Assembly (NCBI GenBank): GCA_907163375.1
Contig: CAJQUW010007938.1
Location: forward strand, 558,001 to 622,000
Reading direction: 5' to 3'
DNA from: Prostheceraeus crozeri
Lineage: Eukaryota; Platyhelminthes; Polycladida; Euryleptidae
Length of the DNA: 64,000 bases
Part shown: in pieces, positions 12,165 to 23,666 of the stretch
How positions within the stretch are numbered: the stretch's first letter is position 1
Layout of the letters: each line of letters starts with the position of its first letter
The notes under the pieces: model-generated
What the model was told of the DNA's origin: nothing
The model's database searches: none
The model's input: only the letters and a program-made list of their open reading frames with translations
Program-made: the position numbers and the translations under genes

Positions 12165-12500
12165 ACTAACACATGGTGGTGTGAAGAAGTAGGCGCAGCA
12201 ATGGAAGAAAAGAGAATGCGATTCGCGATATGCAAAGGCAAAGGAGAATGCCCGCAAAATCATTTGGCAATCTCAAGAGAAGAGAAGGAAAGAATTGGCG
12301 CAATTATTGACAAGTGAAGACGGCAAGAGATGCTCAGGTGCGACACTGTTACCCCTTTCTGATACTTGGGAGACATGTTGGATTCCGGTGGTGGAACGAA
12401 TGCAGCTGTGACTGCGCGAATTGAGTGGCTGGGGGGGGGGGGGAGAAATTCCGAGAGCTATCATCGTCCAACCCAACGGAGATGGAGAAAAGGACGTTAA
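12165..12500 (+). mobile_element. RTE-like LINE fragment: linker and thumb region
   Basis: The plus strand encodes WWCEEVGAAMEEKRMRF and AISREEKERIG, which match the linker after the endonuclease domain in this LINE group. Then, after a large internal gap, it encodes YLGDMLDSGGGTNAAVTARI and KFRELSSS, which match the region beyond the reverse transcriptase core. The reverse transcriptase itself is missing, so this is an internally deleted copy. A 14-base poly-G run near 12431 interrupts the frame. Confidence 0.7.
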
Positions 12501-14320
12501 ACGGATAAAGCAAAAAAACGGATAAGTTACCTAGCTTCACATTCTTCATGAACTGCAATGAGCAATCAGCATCTACTAAATAGTGCCATCGTGAGTACTT
12601 ACTATTGAAAAATGTTCGAATATGTTCACTAATTGAATTTCATAGCTTCAAAAAATTTCGAAACAATTAATTTTACCATTCATGTGAGCATGTTATGATA
12701 ATATCATGCAGACAGGCACCAAACTAAGGTTTACGTTGATCGCCAATCTACTGAACGTCGCTGAACTTCGTAGAATAACGATTGATGATATCCTACTGAA
12801 GTTGGAAGTGAATATTTCTATCATGTATGAACCAATTCCTCTTGTGCAATGATTCAGCCAATGCGGAGTGGACTTTGACTTCTTCGACTGACCAACGCCA
12901 CATACCTTGTAGAATATCTTTGACTGTCACTTACAAAACACAAATGCAGTTTTTATTGTGGCAATCCTTCACTTAACCAAACGAACTTTGACCGTTGTGA
13001 CTCATAAAAGAACTTCCGTAAAATGTTCTCTCAGACAACTAAGCACGCCTGACACTCAAACAGAACCAAGAGTTTAATTATTGTCTTCCGAAAATCCAAC
13101 ATTTTTGTACATTAAGTGCTGACTTATGGTGTGCCGAATATGATTGTAATGCGTGTTTGACATGACCGAAATTGATTTTAGATCTGCAATTCTAAGGATA
13201 GCATAATACTTAAAAAATATACATGGAAAATATATTTCATCAAGATATCATCATTTTTGAAGAAGTTGCAGTGTTTCAAAAAACATGTCGTCTACACAGG
13301 TAGATAGGTGTGGCGATGAGGGTTACGATGTAGCGTAGGACTTGATACAGTAATACTGCCATAGACCTATTGTTCACTTAACATGGATGCATCTGTAAAC
13401 TGTACTTTTGTACTAAATGATGGATTACATGAACATATAAGACAGAAGCACCACAAATATTTGGTGCATGAAAGTACGAACGCTCCACTTGTTAGAGCCG
13501 GTCGGAGCCGCGGCTCTTCGGCTTGGCTTAAAATATATCGTTTAAGGTGCAAGATAGGTGTAAGATAGATCTTTATTTAATTATTTGATGTAGGCTAACT
13601 ACATTTGGTAGCATTTAATAAGTAGGCCTATATAAAGTCCTAACTATTAGGATAATGATTTATAGAATTTAAAGACCTACTTCAGAGATAGAGTATATAC
13701 AAAAATATTTTTTAGATAATATCGAATTCGATATATTTAGATGAATTTTTGGTCATACAGGATATTTATGGGTAGGCCTAATCGCAATTGTAGTTATAAA
13801 TCGAGGTTTATAGCTTTACACCGGAATGGGTTTTTTCCAAAATTTGATTTTTCTTCATTTTAACTGATTTTGTAGCCTACCAAATGAATGAATTTGTAAG
13901 TCAAACAATATGTCTAATGAATTTTACAAAAAATTACATCGAATTATTTCCCGAATTTTTGTGACTTAAATTACATCATGAAAGCATGAATTTATCAAAG
14001 AATTAAAATTCATTCATTTATGAGACTTTAAAACCTTTGCATACACTCAGCAATGGACAGCTTTGATATTCTTATCCTAAGATTGATGGACTAGAGGCTC
14101 TTTATTATTCGTCAAGGACCATCATCCCCAAATGATAGCTTGCGCTGCGATAAATGTCTTTCTCAAAATTTATGATAAAACTGATGCGTAATTATATTAG
14201 CCAGATGCATCAGATCGCTAGAGAAAATGAAAAGTAGAAAACTGCGTAGGAAATTTGTAAGAATGATAGACAAGAATCAATGATGTGAAAAAGATCAGTT
14301 TTCTCTCCCGAGTAATTTAA
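12501..14320. other. Unassigned sequence
   Basis: No gene is supported. Open frames on both strands at 13367-13568 overlap each other, and the region contains self-complementary patches (a near-palindrome at about 13448-13467 and GAGCCGCGGCTC near 13507), so I do not call a product. Confidence 0.3.
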
Positions 14321-14329
14321 TGCCACTAA

Positions 14330-16111
14330 ATAATTACGAATAAAAAATATGTACACAGCCGACGTTTCGGGTCCAGACCCTTTCTCAAGGCAAGGCAGAA
14401 TTATAATGACACTGTCTAAACTGGTTCGTTAGATACGCAGTATAGCTCCGGTTGTCTCATGACGTCTATTCATTTTAGGATGGCACTTATTGATTAATCG
14501 CGATTCCACCACGCTTGTTTCAACAGGATCATTCAAGCAGCGAAGAAATTCAACATCAAAATCATCAATCGAACCGTTAACAAGACAGGTCTTACTGTGT
14601 TCAGACAAAGCAATTAGATAATTTTTTTTACGAATACTGAGACTGTGTTCGTTGTATCTAATGTAGAATGGTCTAGCAGTTTTACCTATATATTTATCAC
14701 CACACTTTCTACAAGAGAATTGATATACAACACACGATGTCTCACAGTTATGATTTTGGGATAGCTTGTTGCATATTCTGCAATCATTGTGTTTACTTTT
14801 TTTGCCTTTTTTCTTCAAAACATTCCGCAGTTTTTTGTTGCCCTTACTGACGAGACGGACATTCAACCTATGTTTTCTTATTTGGTAATTAATTTTCCGA
14901 TTAAGATTGTCGCTTATAAACGGTAACTTCAAAATGCTTTTTTTATCATCGTTGATTTTACTAGTTTTATTTTTTTGAGTATTTCTATCAGACACACTCA
15001 AACCCTTATTAGTGTATCCATTAAATTTTATTTTTTTTACATTTTTACGTGTGTCTATAATGCTCTGCTTTACTAAATTAGTTTTGACGGAGCTCGGTAG
15101 CCAACTATCTTTTTTCAAAACATTGCCAGACGATATGTATTTTACATATTTTTTGTGCATGATTTTCCTATTCTCTAACCAAATACTTAAATCTAAAAAA
15201 TTCAGTAACCCATCTTCGGGGTTTTCAATGGTAAACTTTATGTCATCAATCGAATTGAATGTCTCTAATATGAAGTCACAGTATTCTTTGTTTCTTTGCA
15301 ACGGACCGATGATGCAGTCATCAATGTATCTTTTATAAATCAAGTTATTTTACTGTAGGCGTGAATTTATAATAGACATTGCCTTTTCTTCTATATAACC
15401 CATGAATATGATCGAAAATGGGGGTGCATAATGAGAGCCCATCGGACACCCTTTAATTTGTAAATAATTTTTATTGTTATATTCAATATCATAGTTGTAG
15501 GAGACGAATTTGATCATGCTGATGAATTGATATGGAGTAATTCCGAAGTTATCAATATCAGTCCAATGATTTTTAGCGAAATCAGAAATCACGCAAATAG
15601 CTCTATCAATTGGAACGCTGGGGTAAAGGTTCACAACATCTAAAGAAATAAATGTGGAATTTTCGGCTATGTCATTAGAGTTTAATTTCTAGAAGTCATT
15701 CATTAGTTGCAAGGAGCTTGATAGATGTGCTGGTACGTAATTAGTCAATTGATTTAATATTCTACCGCAAAGCAATCGAAAGCCAATCGATGTGTATTCA
15801 TCAAACAGCATATAGAAGCTATAGGAAAAGAATTTTTATCAGTTTTCTCCTTGTGATCTTTGTGATCTTTAATAGAAAGTATAGAAAGAAGCTTGTGATA
15901 CCACCATACGCGCACATACGCTGCATTTAGAACTAATTTAAGACGTTATAAGACTTATTACTAATTGGTTCGCTTATTTTTCTAGAGATTTGTGCTTACT
16001 TTTATCAATGCGTTTATAGATAGCTTCATCCATGAGGATACTCTCGGTTCTATTGACAATATCATTGTCATGGGTAACACAAAAACGGTTACTTTTGTCC
16101 GTGGCGACAAC
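14330..16111 (-). mobile_element. Penelope-like retroelement, copy 1
   Basis: Read on the minus strand from 16111, the sequence encodes successive parts of a Penelope-like polymerase. An N-terminal block resembles VVATDKSNRFCV. It is followed by a KDHKDHKEK motif, YTSIGFRLLCGRILNQL, FISLDVVNLYPSVPIDRA, KGCPMGSHYAPPFSI, the YIDD catalytic box (YKRYIDDCII), and a C-terminal GIY-YIG nuclease (VYQFSCRKCGDKYIGKTARP, then FYIRYNEH). KDHK and the YIDD box followed by GIY-YIG are characteristic of the endonuclease-bearing Penelope branch. The largest open piece is 304 codons (14429-15343). The copy is degraded, with several breaks in its upstream half. Its 3' flank carries a hairpin CTTGAGAAAGGGTC / GACCCGAAACGTC at 14363-14393. 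At 16111 it abuts a second, inverted copy. Confidence 0.85.
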
Positions 16112-17082
16112 ATAACTTGATTTATAAAAGATACATTGATGACTGCATCATCGGTCCGTTGCAAAGAAACAAAGAATACTGTGACTTCATATTAGAGACA
16201 TTCAATTCGATTGATGACATAAAGTTTACCATTGAAAACCCCGAAGATGGGTTACTGAATTTTTTAGATTTAAGTATTTGGTTAGAGAATAGGAAAATCA
16301 TGCACAAAAAATATGTAAAATACATATCGTCTGGCAATGCTTTGAAAAAAGATAGTTGGCTACCGAGCTCCGTCAAAACTAATTTAGTAAAGCAGAGCAT
16401 TATAGACACACGTAAAAATGAAAAAAAAATAAAATTTAATGGATACACTAATAAGGATTTGAGTGTGTCTGATAGAAATACTCAAAAAAATAAAACTAGT
16501 AAAATCAACGATGATAAAAAAGCATTTTGAAGTTACCGTTTATAAGCGACAGTCTTAATCGGAAAATTAATTACCAAATAAGAAAACATAGGTTGAATGT
16601 CCGTCTCGTCAGTAAGGGCAACAAAAAACTGCGTAATGTTTTGAAGAAAAAAAGCAAAAAAGTAAACACAATGATTGTAGAATATGCAACAAGCTATCCC
16701 AAAATCATAACTGTGAGACATCGTGTGTTGCATATCAATTCTCTTGTAGAAAGTGTGGTGATAAATATATAGGTAAAACTGCTAGACCATTCTACATTAG
16801 ATACAACGAACACAGTCTCAGTATTCGTAAAAAAAATTATCTAATTGCTTTGTCTGAACACAGTAAGACCTGTCTTGTTAACGGTTCGATTGATGATTTT
16901 TATGTTGAATTTCTTCGCTGCTTGAATGATCCTGTTGAAACAAGCGTGGTGGAATCGCGATTAATCAATAAGTGCCATCCTAAAATGAATAGACGTCATG
17001 AGACAACCGGAGCTATACTGCGTATCTAACGAACCAGTTTAGACAGTGTCATTATAATTCTGCCTTGCCTTGAGAAAGGGTC
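16112..17082 (+). mobile_element. Penelope-like retroelement, copy 2 (inverted, 5'-truncated)
   Basis: This is a near-identical inverted copy of 14376-15348, starting just before the YIDD box and running through the GIY-YIG region. It ends in the shared 3' flank at GAGAAAGGGTC (17082), where similarity to copy 1 stops. It lacks the upstream half of the polymerase and is broken in at least two places, so it could not act alone. The first 137-codon open piece (16117-16530) differs from copy 1 at only a few residues. Few differences in about 970 bases point to a recent duplication or to exchange between the arms. Confidence 0.85.
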
Positions 17083-17094
17083 AAATGCACCACA

Positions 17095-17525
17095 GAACCA
17101 ACTGAAGAAATTGCTGATTTTACAGAATTGAATGGACATATTAATCCTAAACTGCAGTGTCCACAAGCTTCATATAAATGATCTTCTCCTACGTCTTCAC
17201 TGGCTACCGGTAGAGGCTAGTATAATGTATATTTATCCTAGGATAATTGCTCACAAATGTTTGATGCAATCAGCAACAGATCATCTGCTGGGTGAAATTT
17301 AGCTTCATGAAACACGCAGAGCGAACTTGAGAAGTTTGGCGCATTAATCTGTAGATCCCGAGAACCGACTACATCACTGACGGCGATTGTTTATTTTCAT
17401 TTGTTGCTGCAGCCTGCTGGAATGATCTGCCAGCTAACATTCGTTACCTCTCCAGTGCCACTCATTTCAAAATGTAAAAAGCCATATTTTAAGAAATTTG
17501 TAGTCGCTTAGACTTTTTGTAAAAG
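17095..17525 (+). mobile_element. CR1/Jockey-like LINE tail
   Basis: Frame pieces on the plus strand read LRLHWLPVEA, then HETRRANLRSLA, then AACWNDLPANIRYLSSATHF. This is the usual C-terminal pattern LHWLP...RR.RS......WN.LP..IR of CR1/Jockey-superfamily polymerases. It is interrupted by stops and shifts. It begins right where Penelope copy 2 ends. Confidence 0.6.
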
Positions 17526-19395
17526 GGGGATATAAATACATGAATTATTACTATAAAAATATTTCTGTCTCCCAATATGAAGGACGACTCTACTGAAAAC
17601 ATGAATAACTGTCACAATAATGTCATGGCACTAAATAATCTAATTAATGCTGTTAAAATCACAAGGTGACTGACATGAAACAAATTCGCCGCAAATTCGA
17701 AATTCGACAGTTAAAACACATTTCATATAGATTTCAGGACGGAAATTTGGGATCAAGGAGCTTATGCGTGCGAATGATAAAGACAATGGTAGTGAAGAAA
17801 AATCATCACTGAAATGAGCCAGTGCAATGAACCCATGCACACGCTAATTTTCTTTTGAAAGAAATAATGTGGAACGCGAAATTGCACAGAATCACGCCAT
17901 GACTTTGGAACCGCTCTAGAAACTGAAGACAGAGCTCGGTCCTCTCTCTCGAAAACAGTGTTTGCTGCATCTGTCTAATCCACCAGTTTGCAGATTACAC
18001 GATTGTACAAACCATGGAAACTGACAGTTCAAAAATTGCCTTAGCAACATCTTGCTCAAATGTCAAAATAGCTATGTCAACAATAATCACCAAAAGATGT
18101 AGCCATACATTCATGCCTGTCTTTAATAAAGCATTGAGATTTCATATATAGTCCATAGAGCAGGTCATGGAGCTAGTCAAAGAGGAGTAGGTATATTAGT
18201 AATGCCTACATATCCCTACTCTATAATATAGTCACAGATCGCACAGCTATACCAACCATCATTAGACGTGAAGGTCTAAGGAACACAAGCTCTCTAGGAT
18301 TGTCAGAATGAATTGTCAGTTATTCGGCTCATAGACATCCGATGTCTATGATTCTGTTAAATATAAGGAAATAATTCACGAACTGAATTTAATGCTTCAT
18401 CACAGAAATCATGATCGAATGTTTTGATTGATATGTTGAATCATCATTCACGTACATACTTGTGCGTCCGACAATATGCTCAGTATCCTAAATTCTCATA
18501 CTGAAAGATGACAAATTAGCGTTATCTTCACTGCTTTTTAATTGCATCAGTTTAGTAATTATTTGTTGGTTGTTGTGTACCTTCTTCAATTACTTTAAAA
18601 TTTCGCATTTTCTGCAATTTATATACAGATCTCCTATCTACTTGTACTTACCAGATCGGGACGTGTTTCACGTTCCTAGCATTGTGTTGTTCTTGATTTC
18701 TTCTGAATCACATGAAATAGTCAATTCTGAGTTATCGCAATCCGATCATAGAAAGAATTTCACAAAGTTTAACATCCTGATTCGTGGTTATGACAGCATT
18801 TTCCCATGCGTAAAAGTGATGAAGTAGAACAACTTGATAATTTTCTTGAACAAAAAGGCAGAAAATTGAAGATTGCTCGAAGAGTAAAAATTGTATACGA
18901 ATATTGCATGATGCAGAATTTTTCCTCAATCATGAGGATGTTCATCGACTTACCTCTCTTGCATCAGCTTACAAGATTCAAGATTTCCCATTCGATTAGA
19001 TGCGAATAGTTCAGAAGCACATCTGTTATTAAGACATATAACAATAATAATAATAAGCAATTCTTAAAATATTGACATATCTTTACCAATATACAAATAC
19101 CGGTTTATTTTGATTTCATTTAAAAATGGAAAAGCAACATTGAGAAGAGGGAATGAAAGTTAATCTGAAGACGAATGTTATGGTGACAGAGAAGAAACAG
19201 CAAAAAACAACCAAATCTGGTTAATAGCCGAGTGGATGCTGTGGTAAAGGAGTTGGGGTGAATTCCATTCTCTGTACCTCACGCAACAAGTGGTGTCATA
19301 ACAGATGTTTACATCTGCGCTCTCTGGTGCGAGTGACACATTTCAAGTGCCCTAAATTTCGAAGCGCCAATACCACCAATTTTCCGATAGATGAC
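17526..19395. other. Unassigned sequence
   Basis: No supported gene or repeat. Open frames (17640-17840 minus; 18570-19009 plus) have no motif. Confidence 0.35.
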
Positions 19396-19399
19396 TCTA

Positions 19400-19887
19400 A
19401 GAATTGATGGCAGTCCTAGCATGCAAGAAGTTAGCCACTTCAGCTATCTCGGAGATGGAGTGGAAAAGGCAGTGAGACCTCGGGTGGCTAATGCTTGCTC
19501 CAAATGGAGAGCGCTATCCTGCCTTCTGAACAACAAGAGTGTCCCCCTAAGATAGCAGGAGTAAAGCACGACGGAAGATCAAGTCAGGAAGTGGCAAGAA
19601 TGTTTGGTCTGAAGGATCTGGAAGATCGGATTAGAAGAGGGCGTCTGATATGTTTCGGTCATGTAAAGAGAGCTGAGGGAAACTGTTTGGGAAGAGAGGA
19701 AGACATGGAAGTCTCAGGGAGTCAAATCATCTGAAGACCAAGAGGAACATGGCGTCAATGTGTCTGAGAAGATCTGAAGAAAACAGGAATCCCAGAAGAA
19801 CTCGATGCCAACCGAGATGAATGGAGGAGAGCCATCAACCGTCCAGCCCCATGGGGTGGGATTCAACGGACGTTAAACGTGGAGTAG
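19400..19887 (+). mobile_element. RTE-like LINE fragment: C-terminal end
   Basis: The pieces read HFSYLGDGVEKAVRPRVANA with CSKWRALS, then VARMFGLKDLEDRIRRGRLI, CFGHVKRA, and RPRGTWRQCV followed by ELDANRDEWRRAINRPAPWG and a final LNVE stop at about 19887. The YLGD, FGHV, RGTWRQ and RDEWRRAI blocks match the C-terminal region of the same LINE group as 11200-11597, but the sequence is a different subfamily. Several stops and shifts break it. Confidence 0.75.
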
Positions 19888-19890
19888 GAT

Positions 19891-20727
19891 ATTAAGCAAG
19901 TTGAACAGAACTCTGTTCAAGCGAAATTTTATACAAAAGTCACTATCGGTACTCATTCGGCCTACATAGTGGATTTATTCTTCCTTAGAGTAATCATGAT
20001 TCACTAGCCATTGATTCACATGTAGCATCAATCTGCTATACAGGCTGAAAATCTCAGAGTACATAAGAACTGCTCCAACAATTCCGAAGTTGATGAAGTC
20101 ATTAAGATAATGCGCAACAGATTTATTGCAGGTGATTATCCTATTTACATAATTGACAAATTGCTATTACGAAGGCATAATAGTACTATAGGCGGCATCG
20201 GGTCGATTTCATTGATAAACCCACGAACACTCGAGACTCAACTTTCAGTGAAGCAAAAGCAATCACACAGCTTAAGCCTTCAACCGGTAGGAAACATGAA
20301 TTACCTTTCTACAATCTTCATATTTCAATCACCACACATTGGACAAGCAACACAATTCTTAATAGCGCTCATGTATCTTTAAAAACACCATTAAAGGTTG
20401 CTGAAGCTGATACCGACCTCAGAAGGTGCAGGACGCCGATGTCCCGTGGATTCCCCCCCCCCGTGGATGTCCCGTGGATGTTCCCGCGAGTGTTCAGGCA
20501 AAATGACTTTCATTGGAAAGCGTGCAGTATAAATTACGGCAATATTATTAGTATATTACTGGCAAATTACGTGATAAATATTTTGGTGAACATAAGAGCA
20601 ACTTCATAAAGCCTAGGCACAAATCAAATTATAGTGCAAATTACGTTTGTATACATTATGTGAATTAACAACACGGTGAAATCTAATACTGATGATAGAT
20701 CAAATTGCCATGCAAAAGATGTTCGGA
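19891..20727. other. Mostly unassigned; possible Penelope scrap and a short tandem repeat
   Basis: At about 20090-20180 the plus strand reads VIKIMRNRFIAGDYPIYIID, which loosely resembles the segment before the GIY-YIG nuclease of Penelope-like elements (weak). At about 20435-20480 GTGGATGTCCC-like units repeat next to a poly-C run. Confidence 0.3.
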
Positions 20728-20793
20728 TAGTAGTATTCGAACCTACGACCCCAGGTTAACTAGGCCTGTGCTGCACCAACATGCAGATCAAAG
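20728..20793 (-). repeat. tRNA-derived repeat or tRNA pseudogene
   Basis: On the minus strand an internal box-B-like GGTTCGAAT lies about 35-40 bases after a GTTGGTGCAGCACAGG D-arm-like stretch. Between them is a CAGG...CCTG stem with a 7-9 base loop resembling an anticodon arm. The acceptor stem does not pair, so it is not a working tRNA. A tRNA-derived SINE head is as likely as a dead tRNA gene. Confidence 0.35.
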
Positions 20794-23621
20794 CAGGATC
20801 AAACCCTCACCACTATACATCAGAATGACATTCAATCCAGAAAGGTTACAACAATTGAGAAGGATCTCTACAGCAAAGGTCATCTACAACTCCTTTTGCA
20901 ACGCAATTAGAAATAAAACGGAATTTACCGTGCATGAAAATTTGCTTGCGAAATAACAAAAGTCTAAGTTGTAGAAATAATATGATATATTTGATAACAT
21001 GTAACGAATGTGAATATAAGCTTTGGCGAATCTCAGTGCACATTTAGAAGAATAATTCACCAACATCTGAATAAAAGGGACATCAATATATACCAGCATT
21101 TTCTCTTGAAGCACAAAATCACTCTATCAATAAATGACATCCTTCAACGAAATTTCAGAGATGTCAGCAGAAGAAAACAGTAATGAAGAAATTTGTCAAA
21201 GAGATTTAAGCCATAGATTAATGTCATGTTGTCGTCATAGTTTTCTTGTTATTTGTGCATACTATAACACATGTGTGTGCATGACACATGTATTAATTTT
21301 ATTTGAATTTTATTGATAAAAATTGAGCATCTACACCTTCCTTTGTAACATCGAATTCATAAGAGACATTTGAACATACAGTCAACCCGATCAATCGGCC
21401 GATTAGTGAACTTTTCGAGATGTTTGTTAATTTTCAATAAAAAGTGACGATGTCAAGATTTCATTTTTTTGATGAAAATATTCAGATTTTTTTTGCATGT
21501 ACACTGTATTATGGGATTATTAGTATAAATTTATTCGACTTCTTTTATCATTGTGATAATTGAAAACAACTGAAAACGTCCAATGACTCAGTTTTCATAC
21601 AATGATGATAAAGGCTGGCCAAAAAAGATATCTTCGCATATTATGATGGATAGATTTACAAGCAGAGTTAATATAAAATTCAAAATTCATGCCACAGTTA
21701 GGCATAGGAAGAAATTCTATGTGACAAAATAGATGAAATAGAAAAGTGGTACTGGGCCCATGCAACAGGCGGCATTGGACATACATTACATAGTAGGCCT
21801 ACTAATACAATTTAATTGATGACCTGACTGACGATAATAAACTTGTCATAGAAATAGTAAAATGTAAAAGATAAAGGTTGAAAAATAAAGAAGATATGAG
21901 ATATACTATACATTTAAGAAGGGATACAGACAGTATATTTCATACCTTTTACATTATAAAATATCCATGGACCATCCCATGGTCTAAATGGGGGTGGGTA
22001 AATTGGTTTCAATGGGATGGACTTCTGTGTTTTTCAAAAAACATCATATGTCTCAATGAAACCGTTTTAATTTTTGGAGCCATCACCAAATATGCAATTA
22101 CAAAGTACATAATGATATTGATGATGGGTTGCGAAAGTAAGACACAAGGGACGAAGAAAGTTTAAGGGCCCTTAGTAGCGCGTGCATTCATTACGTTTTC
22201 GTGGAATTTTCTGCAACCATTCCAGATGGACATCAATATTCAATCATTCCCATCCCCAAGATGTTATCACTAATGTAAGCACTATAAGAAGATTTTCATT
22301 ACCGGTTTCTAGGCAACTAGGACATCGATTAGACATTAACACAGAATCAAATGAGCTGCCGTGTTTTCTCCAGTAGAACCCTCGCATAAATTGCTCATTT
22401 AAGAGCTTTTTCCAACCGGTGGATCGTGACATGTAAGTTTGATGTTTTTAAAGTCTTACAATGGCTGTCAATAATTTCTATTGTTCATCAGAACTGGTAG
22501 TTCGAATATGCTTTCAGTATTATCTGTAGCATGGATTGAGTTCTTGTCAAAGTGATAAGAAAAGACAGCATCGACATCGCTCTATTCCATCTTTCAGCTA
22601 GGATAGATCCTTGAAATCTGCCTCATCTACCTCATCATAATGGTACAACGTCTGTAATTACTTACCAAATAATTGAGAAAGTTAAATCACTAAATCGAGA
22701 TTTTACTCAAACAGCCTCCCCTCAAATGGATCCCACACTTAAATTGAAAAATAACCAAAAGAAACCAAGGCTTACATGCGGAAAAATGCAATTGTGAAAA
22801 AGTGGTGCAACGAAGTAGAAACCTAGAGGAATAAATTCTGGGCATTATGTTTAATAATGCTGAGTTATAATTATTATTCGAGAAAATTCTTTGTAAATCT
22901 AGAAGAGAAACTGACTTTCTCTGTTCTTGTAGGGTCTAATTAATATACGTAATGGAAGTGAAGACCTATTAATCGGCTGGTTAATCAGAGCATCCCTATT
23001 GTGTTTACAAAATGACCCAATTTGTATTAATGAAGCAAGGGAAATTTCTAGAATCTACTTTTGAAATAAGACAATTTTTGCTTGTATAGTAGCGAATACA
23101 GCTGTGATTTTCTTGGAATGTGATGCTTCAAATGCTAATGCTTTAATCTTACTCTTGACGTAGTAGATATCTTAAGGCGTGTATAAAATTTTACAATGAT
23201 TCACAGACTTGTTACAATGATTTTATAGACTTGTCATTTCACATTAAGAAACACAAGTTCTTACATAGTCATAGTGTGATTAGAACTAGTAATTCTTGAA
23301 CTGATATAATATTAATAGAAAATTGTTAGCAGAAATCGAAGTATAATGACGTGTGCGCTGCCCACATAATGATCATGTCTAGGGTTGCTCTCGAAGCCAG
23401 TTATAAATCCTTTAAGCATGCTGCAATACTAAGGTTTTGTGAAAGAAAAATAAATAAAATGAAAATCTTTTTTCAAACATAAACAAAGAGAATGTTTTGA
23501 TTATTGACACTGCAAATAGTAATGAGAGGTCGAAATACATCAATGAGTAGCAATTGCAAGCGTTTATCATTGTTCTCTATTGAAGTCATTCTACATTGAA
23601 AGTGTTCTCACTTTTTTCCAG
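20794..23621. other. Unassigned sequence, probably intronic or upstream of the plus-strand host gene
   Basis: No firm gene. On the minus strand at 22244-22432 a short piece containing NRCPSCLETGNENLL resembles the cysteine motif near the end of some retroelement proteins, but it is too short to assign. A strong acceptor-like TTCTCTGTTCTTGTAG sits at about 22921-22936 without a clear matching donor. Confidence 0.3.
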
Positions 23622-23666
23622 GCTTCTGATCCCTTCCGAAGTAATATACCAATATCTGCTGATCCA
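23622..23666 (+). CDS. Host gene exon a (45 bases), unrecognised product
   Basis: A strong acceptor (TTCTCACTTTTTTCCAG) precedes 45 bases that read ASDPFRSNIPISADP. A consensus donor (GTGAGT) follows. The phase is 0 at both ends. One other frame (phase 1) is also open, but phase 0 fits the next exons. It is the first of a series of short exons on this strand whose phases agree. The predicted segment is polar and probably disordered. Earlier exons were not found. I do not recognise the protein. Confidence 0.5.

Noticed and set aside
13367-13568. Overlapping open frames on both strands with a faint zinc-finger look (LHEHIRQKHH)
   Set aside because: The region is self-complementary and neither frame extends into a recognisable domain.
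22937-23068. Open stretch after a strong acceptor TTCTCTGTTCTTGTAG
   Set aside because: No convincing donor in the right phase and no recognisable peptide.
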